Origin: Lewinellaceae bacterium
GTDB lineage: Bacteria; Bacteroidota; Bacteroidia; Chitinophagales; Saprospiraceae
Assembly (NCBI GenBank): GCA_024644235.1
Contig: JAHELJ010000018.1
Location: 26,743 to 90,742 of the forward strand
Length of the DNA: 64,000 nt
Direction of reading: 5' to 3'
The notes under the pieces were generated by a model. The model had not been told where the DNA came from and made no database searches. It saw only the letters and a program-made list of their open reading frames with translations. The translations under genes and the position numbers were made by a program. This document shows positions 56,476-64,000 of the stretch, in pieces. Every line of letters begins with the position of its first letter. Within the stretch, counting starts at the first letter, position 1.

Positions 56476-59433
56476 TTAAAGTCCAAGGTTTACCCCAAAG
56501 GTGAAACCTCTCGCAGTGAAGTACGTATTTCGTCGATCAATACCGGGAGCAAGTGAACCAAATGAACTTCCTGTGTCCTCCAATCTGGCTTCAGGAGAGA
56601 CACCTGAATAACCAGTGATCGTAAATAAATTCTGAACGTTGGCATAGATTCGAATCTTGCTGAATCCAGCCGGCAAGTTATCTTCATTTAAGGAATAGCC
56701 AACTGTCAAGTTATCCAGCTTGAAGAAGTCAGCTTTCTCCACATGATAACTGGAGAACTGTGGCTGATCCACCAAATCCGGAATATCTCCAGAAGTTTTC
56801 AATATGTTGTAGGCACTGATCTGTCCTGGTGCCTCATAGAAGGCACGGAATGTATTGATCAGTTCATGTCCAAAGACCCCGCGGAAGAACAAGTTCACGT
56901 CAAGATTACCGAAGTTGAAAGAGTTGTTCAAACCAATGTTATACTTAGGAAATCCATTTCCAATCACCGCACGATCCTTTAAGTCATCAACTACACCGTC
57001 TCCATCGACATCCACAAAATTCCAGGTTCCATCTTCGGCCACCGGATCACCTTCGTTGATTACAAGACCCCAAAGCTGTCCAATTGGTTTGCCTTCCTCC
57101 AAACGAACCAGGGGAGTACCGTTCTGACCTGGAGATCCCAGGTTGGCTCCATCGATGAATCCACCAATAGATACCCCTCTTTCTTCGTCTGTCAAGGAAA
57201 CCAGTTCAGGAGTAAACCAGCGGCTACCAGTGAAGTCGATCTGCCAGCTGTTTCCAGCTCCTAATGCTACATTGTAACCCAGCGCCAATTCGATTCCCTC
57301 ATTGCTTACTTCGCCCACATTGAACCAAGTTTGAGCAAAGAGGTTTGGTGGTACCGGCACGTTGAACAAGAAAATACCGTCAGTAGTCGTACTCGTATAA
57401 TATTCTAATGATCCAGTCAATTTGAAATCGAGGAGGGCGAAGTCAAATCCGACGTTGACGTCTTCCTTGCGCTCCCACTTCAGCCCTGGGTTCGGGTTCG
57501 AAACCGGACCAAAGCTCTGTACAAAACTTCCGTTGAAGAAAAAGTTTCCGGTAGGACCAAACCGCTGCAGAGCTAGCAAACTTTGACCTACATTGTTTCC
57601 AGTTACGCCATATCCTGCTCTAAATTTCAACTGATCGAATCCGCTGATTCCGGCGGCTCGCACCAAGTCGATGCCGGCGCTAACAGCTGGAAAAAGGCCC
57701 CATTTCTCTTCATCTCCAAATCGAGATGAACCTTCTCTTCGCAAACTAGCGGAGAAGAAATATGTATCACTAATATTCAGGGTAGCTCTACCGAAGAAAG
57801 CGATTAGCTTACTACTAGTGCGATTTGAGAATACGGTACCATTACCAGTGGCAAAGTCCTGTGCACCAGCTACGTTGTTGTAAGAGAAGGCATCCGTTAG
57901 AAAATTTCCTCCATCTAATCCGAATTGCTCGAAATTGAAATCCTGATACTCATAGGCAGCCAAAATTTTCAATGCACTGTTAGTACCTACACTAGCATCA
58001 TAGTTACCTTCAATACGAAACAGCTGATCACTGTTTTCTTCATTTACTCTTCTCGCTCGTCCACCAGAGTTTTCGCCAACCCAGAAACTATTCTTATCCC
58101 AGTACGAATTGAAATTGTCATTGGAACGTTGCTGAGAATAAAACATGGAGAAAGTCAGCTCATCGGTGATGTCGTAGTCACCCCGAATGTTAGCGGCTAC
58201 CGACTTAGTCCTTTGCTCATTGGTATTCTGCTCAATGATTGCCACAGGATTGTAGTAGTCGAAGAGAACTTGCTGAGAATAGCCATCCCACCGGTCATTT
58301 CCATCCGTAATCGGTGATGTCGGATTGTAGATGGTAGCATAGCGGAAAGCCTCATCGAAGCCCAGGACAGCGTCTTCTGTACTGGTTGCAATATTTGCAG
58401 TCAGCGTCAGGCGGTCATTCATGGCCTTTTGAGAGAGATTGCCCCGGAAATTCAGACGCTGAAATCCAGTAGTTCTCGCGATACCCTGTACATCCCTGAA
58501 GTTGGCTGACACCCGGTAGGTAGTACTTGTCGTACCACCACTCAGAGATATACCATGTATATGTGATGATCCAGTCTGCATAATTTCGTCAAACCAATCA
58601 GTACTTGCTCCCAGGTCGTTTCCACCACCAAAGGCACGGTATTCGCCCGGATCCAGTACATCTGTTACATTGTCCACCGTCTCAAACGTCACCTGACCAG
58701 AATATTCAACCCGAGTTGTTCCTACCTGACCTTTCTTGGTTGTAATCAGGATTACTCCAGAAGCACCACGCGTTCCGTAGATAGCGGAGGCTGATCCATC
58801 TTTCAATACATCAATGGATTCGATATCCTGAGGCTCTACGCTGTTAAGGTCACCCCCCAAAACACCGTCAATTACGATCAACGGTTCAGTGCTGGCCCCT
58901 ACGGTTGACAGTCCCCTTAAACGAATGCTAAACCCTTGATTGGGATTTGAACCGGGTCGAGCGATTACCAAGCCACCTACCTTACCCTGCAAAAGCTGGG
59001 TAGCGTCATTTACATTACCTTGATTAAAATCTTCAGCGTTAACATGGGCAATGGACCCAGTCACCTCTTTTTGTCTCTGTGTTCCATAACCGGTTACGAC
59101 TATTTCTTCCAGCTCAGTTCCTGGAGTGAGTGCAACGTCAACAGTGGATTGACTACCAATCTCAATATCTACACTCGTGTAACCGGTGTACGAAATATTA
59201 AGAGTCGTAGCATCTTCCGGAACATCTAATGAATATGTACCATCAAAATCTGTAATGGTACCCACCGACGTTCCTTGTACCAAAATGCTTGCTCCGATCA
59301 GCGGCTCGCCATTTTCGGCGTCAGTGATCGTCCCAGTGATGGTTCGCTGACCATAGCTCATCGCTACGGACAAAAACAACACCACCGCTATCGAAAGCAA
59401 CTTTGATACCCTAGCGGTAAGAATAGGACTCAT
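56476..59433 (-). CDS. susC: SusC/RagA TonB-dependent outer-membrane transporter
   Basis: About 985 residues from ATG at 59433, which starts a clean signal peptide (ends MSYGQ); the open frame to 59532 adds an unlikely extension. An N-terminal carboxypeptidase-regulatory-like domain (RTITGTITDAENGEPLIGAS) is followed by a TonB-box-like EEIVVTGYGTQ and the SusC plug signature (PLIVIDGVLGG, then IDVLKDGSASAIYGTRG). The rest is a 22-strand beta-barrel with an aromatic C-terminus (RGFTFGVNLGL). It imports a ligand delivered by SusD, using TonB energy. Family symbol used. Confidence 0.96.
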   Translation of the reverse strand: MSPILTARVSKLLSIAVVLFLSVAMSYGQRTITGTITDAENGEPLIGASILVQGTSVGTITDFDGTYSLDVPEDATTLNISYTGYTSVDIEIGSQSTVDVALTPGTELEEIVVTGYGTQRQKEVTGSIAHVNAEDFNQGNVNDATQLLQGKVGGLVIARPGSNPNQGFSIRLRGLSTVGASTEPLIVIDGVLGGDLNSVEPQDIESIDVLKDGSASAIYGTRGASGVILITTKKGQVGTTRVEYSGQVTFETVDNVTDVLDPGEYRAFGGGNDLGASTDWFDEIMQTGSSHIHGISLSGGTTSTTYRVSANFRDVQGIARTTGFQRLNFRGNLSQKAMNDRLTLTANIATSTEDAVLGFDEAFRYATIYNPTSPITDGNDRWDGYSQQVLFDYYNPVAIIEQNTNEQRTKSVAANIRGDYDITDELTFSMFYSQQRSNDNFNSYWDKNSFWVGENSGGRARRVNEENSDQLFRIEGNYDASVGTNSALKILAAYEYQDFNFEQFGLDGGNFLTDAFSYNNVAGAQDFATGNGTVFSNRTSSKLIAFFGRATLNISDTYFFSASLRREGSSRFGDEEKWGLFPAVSAGIDLVRAAGISGFDQLKFRAGYGVTGNNVGQSLLALQRFGPTGNFFFNGSFVQSFGPVSNPNPGLKWERKEDVNVGFDFALLDFKLTGSLEYYTSTTTDGIFLFNVPVPPNLFAQTWFNVGEVSNEGIELALGYNVALGAGNSWQIDFTGSRWFTPELVSLTDEERGVSIGGFIDGANLGSPGQNGTPLVRLEEGKPIGQLWGLVINEGDPVAEDGTWNFVDVDGDGVVDDLKDRAVIGNGFPKYNIGLNNSFNFGNLDVNLFFRGVFGHELINTFRAFYEAPGQISAYNILKTSGDIPDLVDQPQFSSYHVEKADFFKLDNLTVGYSLNEDNLPAGFSKIRIYANVQNLFTITGYSGVSPEARLEDTGSSFGSLAPGIDRRNTYFTARGFTFGVNLGL

Positions 59434-59888
59434 ACACGTTGTTTTATTTAAGTGAATTAATAGCTTCAAAGACCTTCCCCATAGGGAAAGGATGCGCAAT
59501 TTTAAGAAAGTTTTAACGCTTGACAAAAGCAAAAATGACTGTAGTAGGATATAAGAACGACGAAATCGCTCGTTATCGGAACTTGTCGTTTAATATTCAG
59601 TAATTTATACATATATAATTCTGGTCATGTATTAAACAGTGATCTTTGGTGTCATCGGTCTGTCTGAGGGGTGCCAACCTCATTCCTAATGTAGAATCAG
59701 CCTGGGCAGCATAAATGTTTCTATATATCGCTGCTCCTGAAATCTGATCTAGTTGTTGGCCGATCATAAGGAGCATTCTTGCCCTAAAACATTCGACATG
59801 ACAGTTCTTTTCTTTCAGACGGCAGTCACGTTTACCTGATTCGAATACACTAATTAAATGATAGAAGTTAGGTTGCTGACCTGCTTTA
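59434..59888. promoter_or_regulatory. Leader region of the SusC locus with a 5' hairpin
   Basis: About 455 bases between divergent SusC and ComEC genes. A small hairpin, TTCCC-CATA-GGGAA (59475-59488), extended by CC/GG, lies about 40 bases upstream of the SusC start in its probable 5' leader. No gene and no promoter of certain consensus found. The rest is AT-rich and unrecognised. Confidence 0.5.
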
Positions 59889-61985
59889 ATGTATGGCCCC
59901 TATAAAACGCAAGTGCCTACCCCTATTTACTCGCTGTATAGTATCTTCCGACGTCATCCTGCCCTCCGGCTCACCATAGCCTTGATCACAGGAATCTTAA
60001 TTGCGGCAGGGGGAATACAAATCAAGCCCTCTCTTTTGATCATGATCTCAGGTGGGTTGCTGCTCAAAGGCCTGTTGTTTCCGTTCGTTCGTAGGCTTTC
60101 CTTTGCGGCAGGACCATCAGTGCTCTTAGCGATCGTATTCCTGGGTATTGGTCTGTACAATCTCAAACTTCCCCGGTTTCAGACAGATCACTTTTCACAT
60201 TTTCTTTCTGCCGAAGAACAGATTTTACTTGTTGGTGTGGAGGAAGTGAAAGGCAGCCGCCTTAGCGGAACAGTATTACAAGTGGATCAACAGATGAGAA
60301 CCCGGGGAAGAATAGTAATTCATGTCAAGAATGCAGGGTCATTGGATCATGGACTGATTCATGATATAATAGCCATTCGCGGAAGGGCAAGCAGGATTCA
60401 AGCACCGCGAAATCCGGCATCGTTTGATTTTGCGAAATTCTACCGTACAAAGCATATTCACCTTCAATGCTTCATAGAAGAGGACCAATGGCAGGTCATC
60501 AGGCCGGATGGACATAGGACCAGATTAAACTGGTTTTCCAAGACCCGAATGCAAGCAAAGTCCCTTTTGCAAAAGCACGTCGAGGATAAGCATGCCTTTG
60601 CCCTGCTTTCTGCCTTGTTGCTGGGCGACAAACGCTCCTTGGACGATGAAATAAAAAGCGCCTATGCAGATACCGGATCGATGCATGTGTTGGCCGTTTC
60701 CGGGTTGCACGTGGGGATCTTGTTTCTTATCCTCAGTTTCGGCTTTCGATTTTTACCAGTGCTTTCACCAACAGGCAGACTGATCAAAACAGCTTTGATT
60801 TGTCTGGGTATATGGTCCTTTGCCATGCTCTCTGGTGCATCCAATTCAGTGCTGAGGGCGGCCACCATGTTTACTTTTTTTGCAGTTGGTGGTTTATTGG
60901 GGAGAGGTCAGTATTCCATCAATACCCTGGCGGCAGTCGCATTCATATTGCTCATGATCGATCCACTCAGTCTTTTCGATGTGGGTTTTCAATTGTCTTT
61001 TTCTGCAGTGGCCGGGATCATACTCCTACAAGGAGAAATTGAAAAATTGTGGAACCCTCCATATAACCTTTTCAAAAGCGGATGGAAATTGATTTCCCTT
61101 TCATTCGCTGCCCAGCTATTCACCTTTCCTTTGGTCATTTATTACTTCCATCAATTCCCGATTTATTTTTGGCTATCTGGAATCGTGGTAGTCCCCGCAG
61201 CTTTTGTCTTACTCACGTGTGGATTTATTTTTTTTGCTGTCCACTGGATTCCCTTTTTGGGAGCACTAGCGGGATTTGTGTTGGGTGGGATAGCCCAGTT
61301 CACAAACAAGATCATCTTCCTTATCCAGAAACTACCCTATGTGGAAGTACAGGGACTATGGCCAGATAACACGCAATTGTTGCTTACTGCTATGGTGATC
61401 ATGGCAATAACAATGTTTCTAAAATCGAAAAGAGGACGTTATCTCTTTTACTCACTTTCAATCCTCTTGCTTCTTCTCCTCTATAATGCTATTGTAGAGA
61501 GAAAGGTCAGTAATCAAAGTCAACTGGTAATTTATTACATACCAAATCAATCTTATGGGGAATTGCTAAAAGGAAGGAATGTTTTTCGATTGAAAGATTC
61601 GGGGCTGTCAGAGAGAAATCAGCTTTTTGTGGTAAACCCATATCGTGAGAAATATGGAATTAAATTACCTGCTTCAACCCTGGATGAAAATCTTGTTGAG
61701 AATTATCAGGGCCACTTCAGCATAGAAGGCAGCGAGATTTATTTTTCTGAGTTGGATGAAAAAAAGGGAAGACTGAGTGAAGAACTTGAAATTATCGTTA
61801 TTGGAAATAGTTTTTTAGAGAATCAATTACCGGACAACTCCAGCGCAATTTTTGTTTTGGATTCCAGCCTGGGCTATCGGCAAGCCATACGGTGGGAGAA
61901 GATATTGTTATCAAGAAACTTCCGTATCCATAATATCTATCGCAAAGGTGCTTTTGAATTTAAACTGAATAAACAGTCTACCTGA
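59889..61985 (+). CDS. comEC: ComEC/Rec2-type DNA uptake channel protein
   Basis: A 698-residue inner-membrane protein. An N-terminal DUF4131-like region has two or three membrane helices (about 25-95) and an OB-like soluble part (about 105-205). The Competence domain (about 230-490) carries ALLLGDKRSLDDEIKSAY and the signature GSMHVLAVSGLHVGILFLI with many helices. The C-terminal ~190 residues are soluble and have no HxHxDH zinc motif, so the metallo-beta-lactamase part of some ComEC proteins is missing or degenerate. It should form the channel through which single-stranded DNA enters. The next gene overlaps it by one base (TGATG). Confidence 0.9.
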   Translation: MYGPYKTQVPTPIYSLYSIFRRHPALRLTIALITGILIAAGGIQIKPSLLIMISGGLLLKGLLFPFVRRLSFAAGPSVLLAIVFLGIGLYNLKLPRFQTDHFSHFLSAEEQILLVGVEEVKGSRLSGTVLQVDQQMRTRGRIVIHVKNAGSLDHGLIHDIIAIRGRASRIQAPRNPASFDFAKFYRTKHIHLQCFIEEDQWQVIRPDGHRTRLNWFSKTRMQAKSLLQKHVEDKHAFALLSALLLGDKRSLDDEIKSAYADTGSMHVLAVSGLHVGILFLILSFGFRFLPVLSPTGRLIKTALICLGIWSFAMLSGASNSVLRAATMFTFFAVGGLLGRGQYSINTLAAVAFILLMIDPLSLFDVGFQLSFSAVAGIILLQGEIEKLWNPPYNLFKSGWKLISLSFAAQLFTFPLVIYYFHQFPIYFWLSGIVVVPAAFVLLTCGFIFFAVHWIPFLGALAGFVLGGIAQFTNKIIFLIQKLPYVEVQGLWPDNTQLLLTAMVIMAITMFLKSKRGRYLFYSLSILLLLLLYNAIVERKVSNQSQLVIYYIPNQSYGELLKGRNVFRLKDSGLSERNQLFVVNPYREKYGIKLPASTLDENLVENYQGHFSIEGSEIYFSELDEKKGRLSEELEIIVIGNSFLENQLPDNSSAIFVLDSSLGYRQAIRWEKILLSRNFRIHNIYRKGAFEFKLNKQST

Positions 61986-62980
61986 TGAACCAATTGTTTT
62001 ACTTCACCAAGAAAGAGCGTCGTGCAACAATTTTGCTTGCCGCTGTGATCTTGATATCTCTGAGTATTCAAACTTTAATTCCAGATACTGATCGGTCTTT
62101 GCAATATGATCTTTCCGGTCTAAGAGCCAAAGTTGATTCGACAAGGGCTATGGATAGTGATTTGAAGGGCGAGATCGTGATTGTCAAGCCCTTCGATATC
62201 AATGAAATCACTAGCCGAGAACTCCAGGATCTGGGCTTGCCGGTGTTTGTTGCTGACCGCTGGGTAAAATACCGAGAGGCTCGAGAAGGATTTCAATCCG
62301 TTGATAATGTGTCGAGTATTTATGGTCTTGATGATTCATGGTTTCAAACACATCGGGAATATATGACAGTGGAAAAGAGAAAGGTGCAAAAGAGAGGATT
62401 TGGGAGAGCTGTACCGACCTCTAGGATGGTTCGCGGAGAATCTAATGTTGGAAAGGAACCTCCCCGGCAAGTGGAAAACGATACAACGGCCAAGGCGAAC
62501 GATGAACATTCATCAACGAGTGATAGGGAGCCAGCAATTCCGAGAAAAGTGGATGTCGAGGTGAGTCATGATCGTCAGGAGGGAATACCTGAAATCGATA
62601 TCAACAGTGCCAACGAATGGCAGTGGCAAATGCTGCATGGGATCGGACCCTTTTATGCCAAGAGAATTGTCAATTTCCGGGATAAATTGGGAGGATTTTA
62701 TAGTATTGAGCAAGTGGGGCATACCTATGGCTTACCTGATTCAACATTCCAAAATATTAAAGCGTATCTCAAAATAAGTACTCCGGTATCCCGATTTAAT
62801 ATCAATAAAATTTCAGCGGATTCACTATCTAAGCATCCATATATTTCCCGAAAACAAGCCAATATTTTATTTAGATACAGACTGCAACATGGTAATTATA
62901 GCAGTGTTAATGATTTTTACGATGTAAAGGTTTTTGATACAGCATTTGTGAAAATGATTGAACCGTATATTTCTTTTTAG
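61985..62980 (+). CDS. Membrane-anchored triple helix-hairpin-helix protein (ComEA-like)
   Basis: A 331-residue protein. An N-terminal basic stretch and membrane helix (about 10-30) anchor it. Three helix-hairpin-helix repeats follow: DINEITSRELQDLGLPVFVA, DINSANEWQWQMLHGIGPFY and NINKISADSLSKHPYISRKQ, each followed by a variable Phe/Tyr-rich segment. A Lys/Glu/Thr-rich linker joins repeats one and two. Such proteins bind double-stranded DNA. It overlaps the ComEC gene by one base, so it probably delivers DNA to that channel, as ComEA does. Three HhH units are more than usual for ComEA. Confidence 0.85.
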   Translation: MNQLFYFTKKERRATILLAAVILISLSIQTLIPDTDRSLQYDLSGLRAKVDSTRAMDSDLKGEIVIVKPFDINEITSRELQDLGLPVFVADRWVKYREAREGFQSVDNVSSIYGLDDSWFQTHREYMTVEKRKVQKRGFGRAVPTSRMVRGESNVGKEPPRQVENDTTAKANDEHSSTSDREPAIPRKVDVEVSHDRQEGIPEIDINSANEWQWQMLHGIGPFYAKRIVNFRDKLGGFYSIEQVGHTYGLPDSTFQNIKAYLKISTPVSRFNINKISADSLSKHPYISRKQANILFRYRLQHGNYSSVNDFYDVKVFDTAFVKMIEPYISF

Positions 62981-63602
62981 ATGTTTAAATGGTGATCGGT
63001 GATCAGTGTTTGTGATTCATGAAATTGATTAAAGAGGCGAAAGTGGCTAAAAGCATTTATTCGTAGTTCCAAATTCGTAGTTCGCACTTCGTAATTACCC
63101 CTGAATCCCCTGAATGGGGACTTGCTAAGATATGGTAATGTGGTATTGTGGTAATAGGGTTTTTTGGTATTCAGTGAAATTAAAGATCATATCTATTTCG
63201 CCTTGGCAGATACAAAGTCAGAAATTCAAGATTACTGTGGACTTGTTGTTTTTGAGTGAAAAAGTGTAGGAGTGTAAAAGGCAATGAGGTCAAATCGCGT
63301 TTTTATTCGTCATTCGTCCTTCGTTTTGATCCCGAGGTCTCCTGAAAGGGGGTTTGATTTTTCTGAGTTGAAGTGTGAACAATTGTAAAAGGTAATGAGG
63401 TCAAATTTTGTTTAGGCTTTTATTCGTAATTCACAATTCTTAGATCGACATCGAAGAACTCCTAAATCCCTTGGAAGGAGAATTACTGATTTATAGAAAG
63501 GAGAAACCAGAAAACTAAAGAACCACAAAACCATATGACCTGTTTTTGATATGCTAACAAGCCAATACGCTAGAATCCCAATCACCAATAACCGACTACC
63601 GT
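62981..63602. other. Repeat-rich intergenic region
   Basis: About 620 bases with no gene. It holds three related composite units (see the repeat entry). The rest is AT-rich low-complexity sequence between convergent genes. Confidence 0.6.
63030..63485. repeat. Three degenerate copies of a composite intergenic repeat
   Basis: Units share a TTATTCGT(A/C)NTTC block (63056, 63303, 63419) followed after some 40-60 bases by a hairpin-like C-rich/G-rich core: TCCCC-TGAAT-GGGGA at 63106-63120, a CTCCTGAAAGGGG variant near 63338-63352, and CTCCT...AGGAG at 63459-63480. The second and third units also share TGTAAAAGGYAATGAGGTCA (63273 and 63384), one mismatch over 23 bases, 111 bases apart. No coding capacity. 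Confidence 0.75.
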
Positions 63603-64000
63603 TTAAGCTGACGTGGTCGCTCCATATTTCTCCACAAACGACTTCATTTCATCCATCATCACGGGCGATCCCATAACGCAAGTGCATTTTTGGTGCAGAT
63701 CGGTAACCTCGAGATCGAGGATGCGATCCAGCGTACTGGTAAGCGCATTCCCTCCCGCTTGCTCGATGATAAATGCCATAGGGTTACACTCGTAGGTGAG
63801 ACGGAGTTTGCCCTCCGGATATTTACGGGTATTGGGATAGAGGAAAATTCCACCCTGAAAGAGTATACGGTGTATATCGGCCACGAGTGATCCAATGTAT
63901 CGCAGGCGCAGGTTATTGTCCGAACAATAATCGATATACCGGCGCATTTCCAGATCGAACTTCTGATAATAGCCCTGATTTACCGAGTAGTAAGGACCGC
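63603..64000 (-). CDS. fbp: Class 1 fructose-1,6-bisphosphatase, C-terminal part
   Basis: The frame is open to the end of the window, so the N-terminus is missing; about 131 residues are present. It contains RYIGSLVADIHRILFQGGIF, LYPNTRKYPEGKLRLTYEC and NPMAFIIEQAGG, which are class 1 FBPase C-terminal marks, with the substrate-binding Tyr/Lys/Arg residues of the family. The enzyme removes the 1-phosphate of fructose 1,6-bisphosphate in gluconeogenesis, in the cytoplasm. Near the C-terminus CTCVMGSPVMMDEM replaces the more common VIIGSxxDV segment, still typical of the family. Confidence 0.93.
   Translation of the reverse strand, partial: GPYYSVNQGYYQKFDLEMRRYIDYCSDNNLRLRYIGSLVADIHRILFQGGIFLYPNTRKYPEGKLRLTYECNPMAFIIEQAGGNALTSTLDRILDLEVTDLHQKCTCVMGSPVMMDEMKSFVEKYGATTSA

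Overview
The window looks like chromosomal DNA of a free-living, probably marine, member of the Bacteroidota, most plausibly near the Saprospiria/Lewinella group. The evidence is the gene content: a SusC/SusD pair, an ECF sigma factor with a FecR-type anti-sigma factor, a C-terminal type IX secretion sorting domain, a gliding-motility-type C-terminal domain, LytS/LytTR two-component proteins, many lipoproteins and two family S1 sulfatases. The genus is inference. No rRNA, tRNA, CRISPR array, insertion sequence or prophage gene was seen. Genes are tightly packed, with many 4-base ATGA overlaps.

Region 1 (1-8000) is a respiratory cluster. It has a six-haem lipoprotein on a collagen-like stalk (minus strand), a small haem lipoprotein, a DUF5777 beta-barrel, a mini Tat protein, a four-site ferredoxin subunit, an NrfD-type quinol-interacting membrane subunit, two related tail-anchored proteins (one cut by the window start) and a mono-haem cytochrome c. 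No molybdopterin catalytic subunit lies in the window. Region 2 (8123-14286) has a LytS/LytTR two-component pair, a secreted SH3-like protein, a lipid-anchored SPFH protein, and a Zn-ribbon protein preceded by a 19-bp tandem repeat.

Region 3 (14287-24614) is saccharide-related: two overlapping sulfatases, a divergent GH65 enzyme, a DUF1761 protein, an unknown secreted protein, a DUF1080 protein and a Tat-exported Gfo/Idh/MocA oxidoreductase. Region 4 (24731-29672) holds glycerol kinase and glycerol-3-phosphate dehydrogenase, then the ECF sigma/FecR pair. Region 5 (29832-43974) has a DUF1800-DUF1501 pair, a cytoplasmic-type trehalase divergent from an MFS transporter, a run containing a standalone TonB-plug lipoprotein, an amidohydrolase, an oxidoreductase and a vanadium-haloperoxidase-like protein, then a T9SS-type protein and a DUF3179 protein.

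Region 6 (43978-59433) is one long minus-strand locus: SusC, SusD, a strong hairpin, a small lipoprotein and three giant tandem FG-GAP/UnbV lipoproteins. This looks like a nutrient uptake system with three related surface lipoproteins. Region 7 (59889-64000) has a ComEC-like DNA uptake channel, a triple helix-hairpin-helix partner, a repeat-rich intergenic stretch and the C-terminal part of class 1 fructose-1,6-bisphosphatase.

The observations most worth a second look are the respiratory cluster and its mini Tat protein, the hairpin lying over the histidine kinase start codon, the 19-bp repeat array, the plug-only lipoprotein operon, and the triplicated giant lipoproteins.
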